Below, piece after piece: positions 36,498 to 51,000 of a DNA stretch of 64,000 bases (position 1 is the first letter of the stretch; each line of letters begins with the position of its first letter). This DNA is from Sipunculus nudus (lineage: Eukaryota; Annelida; Sipuncula; Golfingiida; Sipunculidae), in NCBI GenBank assembly GCA_026874595.1, contig CM049315.1:77598401-77662400 (forward strand), read 5' to 3'. A model generated the notes under the pieces. The model did not search any database. It was given only the letters and a program-made list of their open reading frames with translations, and was not told the DNA's origin. The position numbers and the translations under genes were made by a program.

Positions 36498-39400
36498 ATT
36501 ATGTTTTTATATAAAATATGTATATATATAATAAAATGCTGACATTTTATTTTTATATTTTGCATGTGGAAGAAGCCGTTAGAAGCTGAATAAACTTATT
36601 TATCTGTTGAACAGGGTCTTTTCATTTTTAAGCATGCTACCTGTAAACGTCCCCTGTAAGAAATTGTTACCCCCGCAGTTGTCGATAAAGCCTCCACTGC
36701 CAACCAGACGTTTGTCTATTTGGGAATCTCCGGTAACGGGGTCAGGCTGCCGATGTATTTGGTACAACTACATAACGTCGCCTTCTAATCTGAATATATA
36801 TTCGTATCAGTGAAACAACTAGGTCAAGTTTAAATGTCCGAGCGATGTTTATCACGATTGAGATGGGGAACTGGCAGACACGTGCCAGCTCCAGATTGGT
36901 ATGAGCTGCGGTTACTGGTCTTGGTAACAGACAGGACGTTGTATATCTATTTAACGTTCAAGTCCCGCTGATAATCGAGAGACGAGTTGAGCCACTAATG
37001 TCAAAAGCTGAGCGCCGTAATCGTAGTGGATAGACTTGTTCTGCCTGTTAATGTTCATCTTATAACAACATATTGGACGGGCTGACGTATTGATTAATCC
37101 GTGTGAACGATAAATGGACTTGTCGAAAAGTCCTCTCGATGTTCTTGTATGTATCAGCTCTCCGTGGCAGCGTGGGAATGGTTATATCATTAATTCATAA
37201 ATCAACACCACGTGAATATTGCTCAATTATATTCCCTTTAGTTATCGTGGAACAGCCTGTCCGGCTTAAATGCACAAACGACTGCCGTGCCATTGTATAG
37301 TCCTCTGCTCTCACGTTTATTGTTTAAGATTGGTCCATTTGCCCGCGCAGGCCTTTGTGATCTATCAGACAAAAATTCTATTTGTAGCCAAAATATTTTT
37401 AGCATAAAAAATGAATGAAAACACCGTTCTGGCCAAATCACACCATGTGACTCGTAGTTGTACGTTGTAACTTTATTTATTTTTATTTAATCTTGTTTAA
37501 TTTTTGTTTCGAGTTAACTGCCTCCATTTTTTAATGCTAGTTTAACTGAGTAAGTACATCTGCAGAATTCCATTCTGGATTCCAAATGCACCACAAGGCT
37601 GTAGCACACGTTTCCTGTCACTGTATATCCTGGTGTTAACCAAGCCCGATGGCTACAGCACCTGCGGAACTGATTGTGTAATCGGCCCTGTTGCTTGGTC
37701 ATACCACCGAGGAACCCTCGAAAGGCGCACTCACAAACGAGCCTTCCCATGAAGCCTGCAGAGCTCTCACCCTGAGTCGGGGCCGACCGTGAAAAATCTC
37801 ACCGCCTCGGCTGAGATTTGAACTCACGACCTCCCGGCTTCGAGTCATGTGCTCTTCCCCTAGTCCACGTAATTTTTAACTGATCTGCGACTGATGAACT
37901 TTATGTACATCATGTTGTAATTATAATTAAACTTCCTTTTTTCTAATATGGGCCCATGTACACAATCTGTTTCTATTTACTCTTTTTACTCTCATTCATT
38001 TACTTTTTTTTTACTTTCACTGAGCACTTTTCATCACTCAGTGCACTTACTGGCCTTGGTAATTGTATCATCACTTATTACACCAATATTAATGTCATTT
38101 CATCACCCCGTGTATATTGGTCGTTATGTGACATCTTTTAATTAAGGATATTCCCTTTAGACTTTTATATATACAGGCCACAAAACGCCGATCCCACACA
38201 TGCTGTCCCTTTTTATTTACATATCAGCGTATTTACAACATGAGGGGGGGGGGCGTCCAAATAATGCAAACACCTTCAACGAAGAAATCTAGCGGCAATT
38301 AAGTCAGATCAACCAGATTTTTGCGAAGGGCGTTTTGAAACTTCCGTAAATTTGCAATCTTATTACCTAAGTTGCATATTTCTTTCTGTTTGTAAACAGC
38401 TTGAAGTTGAACAAGCTTACGTCACAGAGGCGTTATAAGAACTTTTTAAACAGGAATTATCTACAGCAGATTAAGTCAAACGGTAGGTGAATAGTTCACT
38501 TTTACTCAATTCAGTGCGTCATCTGTTTTTTTTTTTTTACTCACAATTTCTATTTCATCTTCGTTTTTTAACATTGCATTTTGGAGTACTAGATTTCACC
38601 AGGGGCAGTTAAAGGGTCCAAGAAAAACGGCGGGGCTAAAGTCCCTGGCTCAGGTACTCAAGTGTCACGGGAATGCTGGTATACTTTATAATTAACTCTC
38701 GCATTCAAATGTATGAGAAGAGAAACACAGAGAGATGCAAAGTCGGCGTGTATTTTACAATTTAACAGGATTTTAGCAAAACAACGGAGCTAGGGCCCCC
38801 TTCCTAATTCATATACTGACTTTTTCACACAAAGTCTACGCTTACATCATGTTGCTTCTTTCATATTTGTCTTGGATTGGAAGTAGATCCTCTAATTTCA
38901 GATTCTATCACGATTTTTAAGTAGGTCCATTGATAACAGCTCTCTAAGTACGTCGATTCTTTGTGTTCATCCACTGGAAGCACTTTCATGATATCAAAAG
39001 GTCCGTACGCACGCCCTCTTGTAACCACTTTGATTTTTCTACGACATCACCTTTGACACATCTTTTTTATGATCAGTATAACAGGTCCTCTCAAAGCCCG
39101 TCTACAGAAAGAATTTGCAAACGGTTTTACATGCTAAGCCCACAAATACCTACATTGATAACCAATCTTTGTGCTTTGCTCTTCGTGTCCATTGACCTAA
39201 GCAGTGACTTACGTTTTACAATAACTTCCAGAGCTCTCTTCCTTTGATCACGTGGTGTTTAGCTGCGTGCTCATGTGAGGAGGACAAGCAGTGTGGCTTC
39301 TCAAGACTTCTTTGACTTTCTCAAGCAGTCTTTGGCGTTCCCGAAGTGAAGAGTGATAGCCCTAAGGCGACTGTTTGAGATACAACTAAGCGGTATCATC

Positions 39401-41199
39401 TAACACCTCGTTGCCAGCGCGATGATCCTTTCCCGCTTTGATCTACATAGTATATGGTGATAATAACGAGAAAAAACCGCACGTTGTCCCCTAAGTCATA
39501 CGAGCACTTGTCGATTTTCACGAAGGATGTTGACTGGTCACGACACCTCCACGTGATGAAGTCGTCGCGTGCTAATAGACTGGTGTCAACCACCAATTTA
39601 TGACCTGTCATTTTGTTATGTTATAATGTCTCCTTAATGAATACGCGTCTCTCTAAGAAAAAAAAATCCTATACAATACATATATTATCTGGATAACACA
39701 CATACGCATATACATCTCTGTGTCGGAGCCGAAGGGACCGATAGGAAACTTCGACACACGTGCTTTGGCTGCACCTGAAATCTGCAAGTGATAGTTATTA
39801 GCTGCGACATTATTAGTTATGTTGTTTAGATATTTTTGTGTTTATATAGTCATACTCGCGATGTATGAAAGAGGTAAAAATATAACTTCTGCGTGATGGT
39901 TAATATATAGCATCTGCTAACTGACTTCAGGTGTGTCAAACATAAGATCAAGAGTGTAACTAAATAGTGAAATAAATCATGAGTGTTGATCAAATACCAA
40001 AAATAAACATGGTTGTTATATGGGATCAAAATTTATTGCAAAACAAACACACGAATCAACAATGTGCACAGGAATACTGTCATCTGTATTCATCTGAACA
40101 GGTCAAGCAACAGTAACTGAAGAGAAACCGAAAAATTATGACCGCCATCGGCCCTTGTATATATTTCCCACATGGTTCAATGCAAAACAAATATTCAATT
40201 TCATGTTGCTTTTTTCACAGTTTAAAAAAAAGAGTAAGTTTTTAATAAACCCGAACACAAAAAAAATATTAATTGAATGTTTGGTACAATATAACACGAT
40301 TAAATACAATCAGTACCTGTTCATTATAGCATACATGAAAACCAGTATATTCATGTTCATCAAATATCATATTAATTTGTTCCTCAGCATGGATGGAAAT
40401 CTGTTCAGTTTATCACGAAGAATGATTGTAGGAACTGAACACACACAAAAAGAAAACTTCTTTGCATGTCTTGCATGTATTTGATTGATTTTAAATATCA
40501 TATTTGGTTCCACCAACCTGCCTTTGCAGTCCCTCTAGCTTGTAGCATTCAAATACAACTTATTCCTGTTAAATAAAATCAGAAATCTGTATTTAATCTC
40601 TGACCGTAACACTACCTTCATCAGAGGTTATGGCTATCAGATCACCAACCCCTGAACTACTCAAACATCGGCAATTGTGCATCCGCATCAATGTCATCTG
40701 ACATAAACTGACCAAGCAGTGCATTCTCAAATATTTACTGACCAAGCCTAGTTAATGACTCTACAAACAGGCCCAGGGTTTATCTATTGTTTTTATCACT
40801 TCAAGTTCCCACTGGAACCTGATCTAGCATGAACTAATCACACTACAACTTGAACCCTGTGCCGTATTTCATCAAAATCAAACACGACGTCCCTCACCTT
40901 TTTCAGTTAAGGAAAGTAACAGAAATGTAATAGCTATTATTCTATTGCTTATGGTCTGGTTATCATTACTATTACAAGTTAAAATGTCTGTCCTGTCACT
41001 ATATAACTACTACTACCTTTAATATTCTATTACTATTACTATTATAAATAAATATAGTTATTTTACATGGATTGTACAAATAATTATTACAACTAATCAA
41101 GGCATGGCTCAGATGATTAAGTTCAGTAGTCTTTAGCGATGGAGAAAACCGAAGGACGACCGGCCATGGCCGGGCAACTACAACCCATTACTATAGCCA

Positions 41200-41248
<49 letters not shown>

Positions 41249-42430
41249 TCTACAGGTTTCCTGTAATCAATAACTGCTAGAGTGCTCTATAGTATGACAC
41301 AAGAGCGTTATAGTTATATTAATATAGAGGAATCAAATTTTGTCAGCCTTATTTCACTACTAATTAGTTTCGTGCAGCATGTTGTTGCATTCGACAGGTG
41401 AGACTGTCTGATTGATATGGTATGATGACCCATACGTAATAGTAAAAATGTCTGACTTGGAATTTGGTTCCTATATTATATATATATTGAGATGATATTT
41501 TGCATGGTCAGGACCAGACTACTGGGGAAGGATTAACGCCAAGTGGTGGTTGTGTGCGAATGGAAAACATCAGTCCCCGGTCAACATTAATCCTAAAAAC
41601 CTGCTATTTGATCCTAATCTTAAACCAATCCGCCTGGAATACCGAAGAAAGGTGAGCGACAGATCCTCATTACTTTTGTTCACTCACTGCTAGAAGTAGA
41701 AAAGAATCGACTTTTGTCGACTCCATTATAATAATATATGTAAAAAGAAATGATTTAAAAGTTCACAGTATCACGTGTTGTTACCATTGCGTTTTTATGT
41801 TTCACGATAACTTTTATTTTATCATTATATATATAGATATATATATATCATTAAGTTAAATGAATTTAATATACTGTAAAGTTTTGAAAAATATGGAGGA
41901 GTTTAGGTGTTTTATGTACGAAAATGGGTTTGTTTACAGTATATAGCGCTATACTTATTTATGCCTTCTGCCCGCGTCTCTCCGAAAGTATTGTACACTG
42001 AACCAATCAGCAATTAGTATGTAATAATGAACCCTCTGGTGGCCAAGTTTATGCCTCTAAAATTAGATTTTATACCGGGACCTCTGTGCATTAACACGTT
42101 TATGTTTCTACAAAGCAGCGGGAGACGCAGCGTGCGGCGGGGCATCACTCATCTTTTTTATCTTTGCCGTTTCAGGTGGAAGCGTTGCTGATGAACACAG
42201 GGAGGAATATTAAGTTGCAGATCGAAAGCACGGCTCCGTTCCACATCAATATTACCGCTGGCCCGCTATCATACAAGTACAGAGTTAGTGAGATCGTCAT
42301 CCATTTTGGACCGGTGACAGATAAAAAGGGCTTCGGGTCCGAGCACACAATTGATGGCCGACACTTCCCCGCGGAGGTGAGAAGCTCGCTCTGAACTTGA
42401 CAGTTACCGTGCCAGCTAACATGTTTACTC

Positions 42431-42475
<45 letters not shown>

Positions 42476-44895
42476 CCCACATTTTAAGTCTGCTCTAATG
42501 ATGTTACCGATAAATGAAAAAAAAGATAGTTTTGTAAATTTGCAGATTTTTTTTATGAAGTATTGAGGCGTAGGTCTAATTGAATTTAAACCGAAATCAT
42601 ACAATGCAACTGTGTTAGAAACACAAATAAAATTGATATATGAGAAAGCAGTCAATTTTTTTAAAGTTGAACCCCAAGGGGCGGATTTATATTGGGGCGG
42701 CCTCTTTTTTGGCCTTAATGATTTGGAGAAATAAAACCAATACACACTAATTAGTTAATATACCGAAATATCAGAGGATTTCGTCTCTCGTACTGTCATA
42801 ATCACAACGTATATACTCCTGTTGTTTCTGTACTTCGGCATGCGAGAGTTATGTATAGTGTACTGACATTACCCGTGTAGTGCTTCCAGATTATACTTCC
42901 GTTTCTGATCATTGGAAAGGGGGGGGGGGTTGTAAGTAATCTGAAAACGATTTCAAATTACCCTACGGTTTAAGATTACCCCCTTAAAACAGTTGCTTCT
43001 TTATGTATATTTACTGAAAGTTCATATGATTTCATACTTCTGGATTTCTAAAATAAGGTTAAATCTCTGTATATCTTATATTTGGATATAATGTGTCAGG
43101 TACTGTGGTGAAGATAGATATAGATATAAGTAACAATATAATTAACATTTTGTGACAATTATATTATTAAAGATTGATTCCATCTTTAAATCTTTCATGT
43201 GGTTTATTGAAATAATAATTCATGGATTATAAGCATAAGGATTGATCATTTAGTTAAATCAGCGGGGGGGGGGGGGCACCTCAAAGTTGGTTCAGGTAAC
43301 CTCTTGGTCTAATCTGTAATTAAGATTTCTTCAAAAGTGGAAACGATATCCCACTGGAGATGTCATGCCAACTAACACTGTAGGAATCCAGAATGTTGTA
43401 AAATAAAAATGTTGGTACCCGTCACAAAACTAATGGTCTTATTTATACACCTTAAGTCTGTCATCCGTATTAGTGCAAAACGGCGTAACAGCCTTAAAGC
43501 GCGATGAAAAGTTGTCACTAACTGACGGAATGGAGTATACACATCACTTATATCCAATCATTATATTATGGGCTTTTTCTTATTTTTTTACCACACTCGG
43601 TCCTATGTTTTGCTTATTTTGATAGCAGATATTTCGATAGAATTGTTTATTTTGATTTCATTCTCGGAGAAATCCACACGTATATTAACTGTTTTACTCG
43701 AAAGATGTATTCTGCAATACCGCATCCAAGACTATTCCACTGGGGATATGCAAAAAAAGATTTTATGCATACATTTGATGAATCTGATGGTTTTCTACAC
43801 TCTAACTGAAAAGGGTTCCAGGTAGAACTCAAAGTGGTCCTTCGCAGTGGACTGAGTTAGGAACCTTTTATGGTTCCAACTAAAATTTAAGTACAGGGCT
43901 GTTTTAATTTCCTGAGGGTTGTATTTCGGAATTTTACACGGTTCCATCTGATATCTCTTTAGGGTTCGGGGTTAATCTTTAAATGATTTTGATAGTGGGT
44001 GAGTGTGGAACCTGGAAAGCTTCTTTGTGGAACCCCTAGGCTTGTATATGGTTCTTTATGGATTTTCCAAAAAGGCTTTACTTGGGAAGTCTAGAGTGCC
44101 ATATATAACGTTTAGGATCTTTTAATTAGATGGATATAGGCCACATCTGATTAATTTCAATCAGACGTGCTTCTACCTATAGCCAAAAGGGCTTAAATCA
44201 TGGAGGGCTTAATTTAAATTTGACCCAAAAGTATTTCTCATTTAATTAGGGTATTTGCAGGCATTATAATTGTAAGTAATTATAAGCTGTTTTTTTTGTG
44301 TGCATGTAAAAATTATTTCAGGTATGTCAGAAATATTATCCTTAGAAAAGTAATTTGTAAAGTCTTATATAAACAGAACAAGAATGAAAAAGCCTTCATC
44401 CACTATGCAGGAATTAAAAGCATTAGCACCTCTGACGTAATGTGTTGGTTGACTGAGGCAAATGGTATAATTTTGTATTCCAAACTGTTCTGAAATCTGC
44501 ACACACCATGCTCGGGCGTAAAAAAAGGATGGGATGTGCGTATATATCCCCCGTCCACATTTTTTGTAAGAGGAATGGTCCATTCCCTTAATATTCAGAG
44601 AAAATATTTATACATTGGAAATGTAATAAAGTAATAATCATATTCATAGACGTTCGTTCCATTTCAATTTCTATGAAATATTAAATCTCTAAATCTGATA
44701 TAGGATTAACGCAACGAGTTAAGCAAAATAACATTACTACATAAACCGTCCGTAAACAGACGATTGCCGCAGCATAAAATCACGTTACGTGTTATTATAC
44801 GTAACTGACCATTTTCGTAATATATTCTGTGTATCAGCTCTAAGCATCCCGCTAATAGAGCACTGCTGGATTCGTTCAGCATTCATATACTACTA

Positions 44896-44963
<68 letters not shown>

Positions 44964-47900
44964 GTACCAGCTTTGATTATCCTCCAATACCTGCGAGTCA
45001 TCCCAACCCTTGAAGACAAATTGACGCCACTGGCACAAACCAATGGGAAAAAAACTATACATCCAAAGTGGTCCACAGTTTACGGTCGTTCTTGTTTATA
45101 TGCCCGGCAGCTGATGGTTAACGTCGTACACACATTTTCTATATACCATGTTTGATGGCCGGTATATACAGGCACGGTTTCAATTGGAAGAAAATTCTCG
45201 AGTCCGGTTTTGAGAGTTTTTTCTAATGGTGTCGGTTAAATATAGACATGCCGCACGTGCGTCCTGTAGACGTAGTCGTCGAAGTGGTTCCCTCGGTAAA
45301 AGTTAAACAAAAAAGAGACGCCGATGCTTTTTAGATGTAGAATTGATCGGGCAGCTAGTCCATTCAAATTTGTAATTGATTAGAAAAAAAATACTTCACG
45401 GATAAATTAATGCAGATTTTCAGTAAAGTTATATTTAACTTCTTTACATTTTAAGTAAAAGCCATGCCGTTTACATCTGTTGTCTGTATACCCTTTAGAT
45501 CTCTTAATTGTTTAACTATCCAGAAAAGGGCGGTTGTAATCACACACTTTGTGGGGTTTGTTAAATAAAGATCCTCAGAAGGAAATGTCTCCTTTGTAGT
45601 TCAATTTGTGCAAATTCCAGACTACAAATAGCTTGACATTTACAAAACTCCCAACGGTAAAAAAAAGACGGACTGTTGACTGTACCAGTAACGACCTTCA
45701 GTAAAAGCCACTTCCTTTAAGAGAGGCGTCAGTGGATAACACCAGGCTGTCAAAGCTTTTATGACTCAGGTTATTAGCTTTGTCGTGTTGTCGTGGGTGG
45801 CTAATAAACTGCGCACTAATTATGGACAGGTTTAATTGTTTTACATATTTCACCGTTGTCTGGGCTGTTGGCAATCGCAGTATTTTTTTATACAAAAACA
45901 GAATGACATGCTTTTGTGTTCTATTGGTTGAGCACAAGGGTCAATGCCGGGAGAGTGTGAGTTCGAATCTAAACCGAATCGGTGAGATTTGTCACAGTAG
46001 GCCCCTATTCATGGTGAGCACTCTGCAAGATTAATGTGGAGACTGTTCCAAGCATTTATGTTTCACTCACAAATGAATGCGCTTTTCGTGAATTCTTCGG
46101 TGTCATGACTTAGCAATGGGGATGACACCCAGGACCCACAGGAGTGGTACACCGAACCTAGTTGACGCGCGTATAAGCCGCTGTGACGTAGTTAGAAACC
46201 TTAATAGAATTCTGCAGACATATAAAGGACTTAATTAAACAAGAATTTAAAAATGGGCGCGGTTACCTCCATCCAAAAATCTATAAAAAAGAATTACAGG
46301 ATCTTTTTAGAAAGCTTTTATCCTCAGTGTCGAATAAAACAAAGTGATTTCATGCGACTTTCGATAGCACAGAAAAACACACACGCACGCACTTTGGATA
46401 CTTCTTTTGATGCCATTACTATCACCATGAAGGAAAAACGTACATTTATCCCCGGGATGCATGGTAACTGTTAGACCGACGTATGAGGCATTTTTAAATT
46501 GCATGTTTAATCAATATTTATTCTTAGATTCAGATAGTATGCTACAACAGTGAACTTTACGCGAACCAAACCGAGGCCAGTGTATCCAATAACGGCTTAG
46601 CAATTATTGGATTGTTAGCACAGGTAAGTTGACAGCTTGCAAAAAGTCTAGATTTCCTACTAATGAAAAACAATGCAAATATTAAAATCATATGGCCTTG
46701 GTGTTATGGGTAAGACCTTGGTTTTATATGATGCCACGTACTCTACGTGTAATTGGTTGAAAAAGTGTACATTTTTATCTGTCTTGATCACCGGAAACAA
46801 TATAAGAACAGGTTATATTCTTATGATAAATAATAAATGTAAAATACCTGTAATGTAAACAGTAGTACCTGAAGTCTTATTTTGGACTCAATTATCCAGT
46901 TCCAGTCACCCCAGTACTCATCTGTTCAGCCCTTTTCTCTTCTAAAATCAAATATATATGGTATAGTGCATGTTCATACTAATATTTATATGGCATACTG
47001 CATGTTTAGCTAATTTTACGCCAAGCTCCAATTAACCATTTTTTATCGAATTACTGTAAATAACAGATAACTGTCATTTCTGCCCAAGCCAACAATCAGT
47101 ATAGCTTACTTACAATGTTTAAAAATAAGCTTCCGTATTCACATCTTTTGCAAGAAACGACAAAGCGAAATAAAAACATGAATCCCCATACTATCTCCTC
47201 ACGCAGCGGTTACCTTCCATTCCTGTATTCCATTTCATTTCGACAATGGCAGGGATTACAGGAATGGAATACGCCCGCTGCTTGTAGTGAAGTGCTAATG
47301 TTAGGAGATGGCTTATTCATTTTGTATATTGTTCTCGGCAGCTGGGAGAGAAACCGAATATAGAACTAGATCGAATCGCGCAACACCTGTCGGGGGTGCG
47401 GTATAAAAGTAAGTAGTTCTCACATTTTCTTAAGCACACGACTGTTGGTAATAACAGAGCTTTTATTGTCAATGGGTTCTCCGTCAAACACACATAAACT
47501 CTTTTTATTCCCATCATTTAATAAATTTATACTACATATAATGTATTTGATCTCGTCAGCCAAACATGCTAACATAAAATCACAATAGGTTTTCATCGAT
47601 CAAATATATTTACATAATGTTGTTTTTTATTTTGCGTCACCTAACTAATTATAATGAAAAGGTATTTCCGCCGTTAAGATAATTTAACACGATATTGCAT
47701 GTAATTCCCTCACGGAAGCACTCAAATATATTAACGTTTAAGAAATTGGATTTTGCTTCCTTTCTCTAAAAATATAACATTATACTGGCTTGTATTCCCA
47801 TTATCAAACATATAACCAAAATATTCAGGAGATTTCCATCATGGAAACATTTGTATAAATTGGCATTGTATTTCCCTCACTCAGTCAGCATGACATTTCA

Positions 47901-47995
47901 TTTTATTTCTCCATCTCATTTCATGACACTTCTGACACATACAGCATTACTTGAACAGTTGATAATAAAACAAATAATGTGGCTAAATATCATGG

Positions 47996-48041
<46 letters not shown>

Positions 48042-51000
48042 TTACGACTTTATAACAATATTTTTTACACTAGCTTGTAATGATGATTGCAAAATCAAAT
48101 ATAAACCTTATGTTTGCAACCCTGGAGCGCATTGATTACATTGGTACATTTTTTTTTCAGACCAGAAGGCTCGGGTGCGAGACTTGTCTATTTATAACTT
48201 ATTGCCGGAAACGGAACACTACGTGACGTATGAAGGCTCGCTCACGTGGCCAGGGTGTCACGAGACGGTCACGTGGATAATCATGAACAAACCAGTGTAC
48301 ATAACAATAGACCAGGTAAGTCTATCACGAACACATTTGTGTTTGTAATAACAGAATATGTAAGACGTAGCCGATCGCGAACTCACATGTGTATATATTA
48401 CAACACGCCATTCAAGACTAGCCTGCCTGTAAGACAGTAGTACATTAGGTCTTTCGGGTAGCCACAGTTTCTGCCACATGACCCACTGTGTGCAAGCGCT
48501 ACAGCGGCGTATGGTGAGGGTTTACCTCACAGATCGTTGGACAGAACTGTTCAAATACATTTATTTGTGTATGTTCCATATACCTTGTGTAGCAGGAAGC
48601 CCTAACTAACCCCATCAGCCATATTATCATTGATACGGATGTTTAGACTCCATTGGGACCAAATGATCAGTATTTGCTGCCGAATGATCAGTATGTCCAA
48701 ATGTATGGTCACTTACTGCAGAAAAAGTGAGGTATTGCCCTGCTACGAACGGAAGATACCAGTAATTTTGGACTAGGAGGAATAAAAAAGGAACAAATCT
48801 GTTTATATCAAGTGTTATAAAGACATTGGCCTATAAACTCTGTGATCTTAACATCTGTGTTAATATCAATAAACATTCCCAGGACCTTCTTCATTGAAAC
48901 TGTGTTAGATATAAGCAGATTTATTCATTTAAAAGGAAAAGAGATCACCTCCTGTCGAAAAGTTCCCATTTTTAGTTTAATTCATACTTTAATTTAAGGG
49001 TTGGGGCATGGTCCAAAAAATGAGTTATCCCTGCATAAACGATACCGATACACGCCCCGTTTGTCACAAGCCTCTCTCCCCAGATAGATCCTCGCCTGGA
49101 CGCTGTCCTCGGAGTACGCTTGTGTCGCATACCCGCACCTTCATCCAACTCTGTCAGCTTTATTTCTCCCAGTTTTGCTTATGCTTATGAGTGCTGCCAT
49201 TTTGCGTACACACTAAACTTGAATGTCACATGCCGCATGTCAAAATTGATATACTGCTGGATATACGCTGAATATACTGTGGAAGAAATGTATACACGAT
49301 TTTCTGAGAATTGGCTGAAGCTTTTTTCCTGCCTAAGGCAGTTGAGGTTTTGACCCCCCCCCCCCCCAAAAAAAAAAAAAGAAAGAAAATTAGTGTAATT
49401 TGTGCATTGCATAATGCGTATATCACGACTCGCCCGATCACATTGAACGTCATTTGAACGATATCGGAATATTCCCAGCTATATTTTCGTGAACTTCGCC
49501 ATTTTCCCAGACAACACCTACCCCTGTTCCCTAATTAACGGTGTCCCATTTAAACTAATGAATTTAGGATCATTAAAAAAGGGAAGCTCATAGTTTCTAA
49601 CAAACAGGGAAACAAATGTAACTGCCAATCCAGGAAAATGACTGTGCTAAATTTGGACATGTCATGGTTCGAATATTGATTAGCACGTTTAGCAGTGGTC
49701 TGTTTATAGCCAGGTTTCACCTGCAACAGTCGTTCAGGTCAGTCCGTATTACCCTGTGTGTTCCGGGCGTCTCTGTAGCCGTCTGCCGTTGAGACGAGGC
49801 AGGCAGGTTATATCCCAATAAGGTAATTAGAGCACAGTTTCAAGGAAACAGTCATTTTTTTTTTTTTTAATTGTTGATCTGTAGTAAAACATTATTTATA
49901 ATATCCGAAGTTTTTATTTTTTAGGGGGGGGGGGGGCGCCGAACCCCTCTGGCCCCCGATCAATAGTTTTTTATTTCATCTGGCTTGTGAATTATGCCAC
50001 ACAAATGTGCTCCGAACTTTTAAATATACACATTCAACGTACTATCTGATACCCGGTATTACAAAGCCTAGTTGCTGGCCCCCAGTGTGCACCCCATTAC
50101 GTTGCGTGCCCGTTATTCACTCCCCTGCCTTTCATTAATAAATACATACCGCTTATTAATTCATCTTATTATCATGAATATTATTGAAAATAAAAATGTG
50201 TATGACTTGATTAAGGCGTAGAAAAAAGCAACTTGTAAATTCTTCTGAACCACAACCGTCCGGAAAAAAAATCGGATCCCCTCCTGCATTTGTAGAACAG
50301 TAGTTCAGAATCACTAACGGTTTTTGATCAGCGGAATATTTGTCATGGCGTTGCACACATTAACCCTGTAAAACTTGTATGGCTATATGGGAAAAAAATA
50401 TGTAGATTACAGGTGTACCAAATATATACCGGTAACACAAAATCAGTTCTTTCAGGCACACAGGAACTTTGCTTGTACAAGAAACGATGTATTTGGCAAA
50501 AAAATGAATACTGTTAACCTTAACTGCAAACTTATTATTTACTTTCAGATTGAACAGCTTCAACTTTTAATGCAAGGAGAAGAAAAAGCCAGATCTCCGG
50601 CGATACTAAAAAACAACCGACCAGCCCAGCAGCTACATGACAGGACGATACGGACCAACATTAACTTTTTAAACGCAGTAAGTGTCTTCAATTATTTTCG
50701 AAACTTGGGGGTTGGCTGCAAAACTATTTGCAGATACTGATATATATATATATATATACTGGTATACTGCAGCATCTAACAAACCTCTAGTGACATTTTA
50801 CTTGATGTTTGGTTGTCTTGTAATTGGATACTATAAAGCTGTTTAGTTCTCCCATATGGGATTAGACTTTTCTTCAGCCATCACTTCCTGACTGACCCTT
50901 CATACCCAACTGGGCCCGTGCACGCAAATCCAGCTTTAAATCTATTAAGGAAATGACGTTAAGCATCTTTAATATATACATATTCGGAATCCTCAGTATA

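Noticed and set aside
42425-42745. Leu-Ser repeat frames on the minus strand
   Set aside because: Produced by the (GA)n microsatellite in intron 4.
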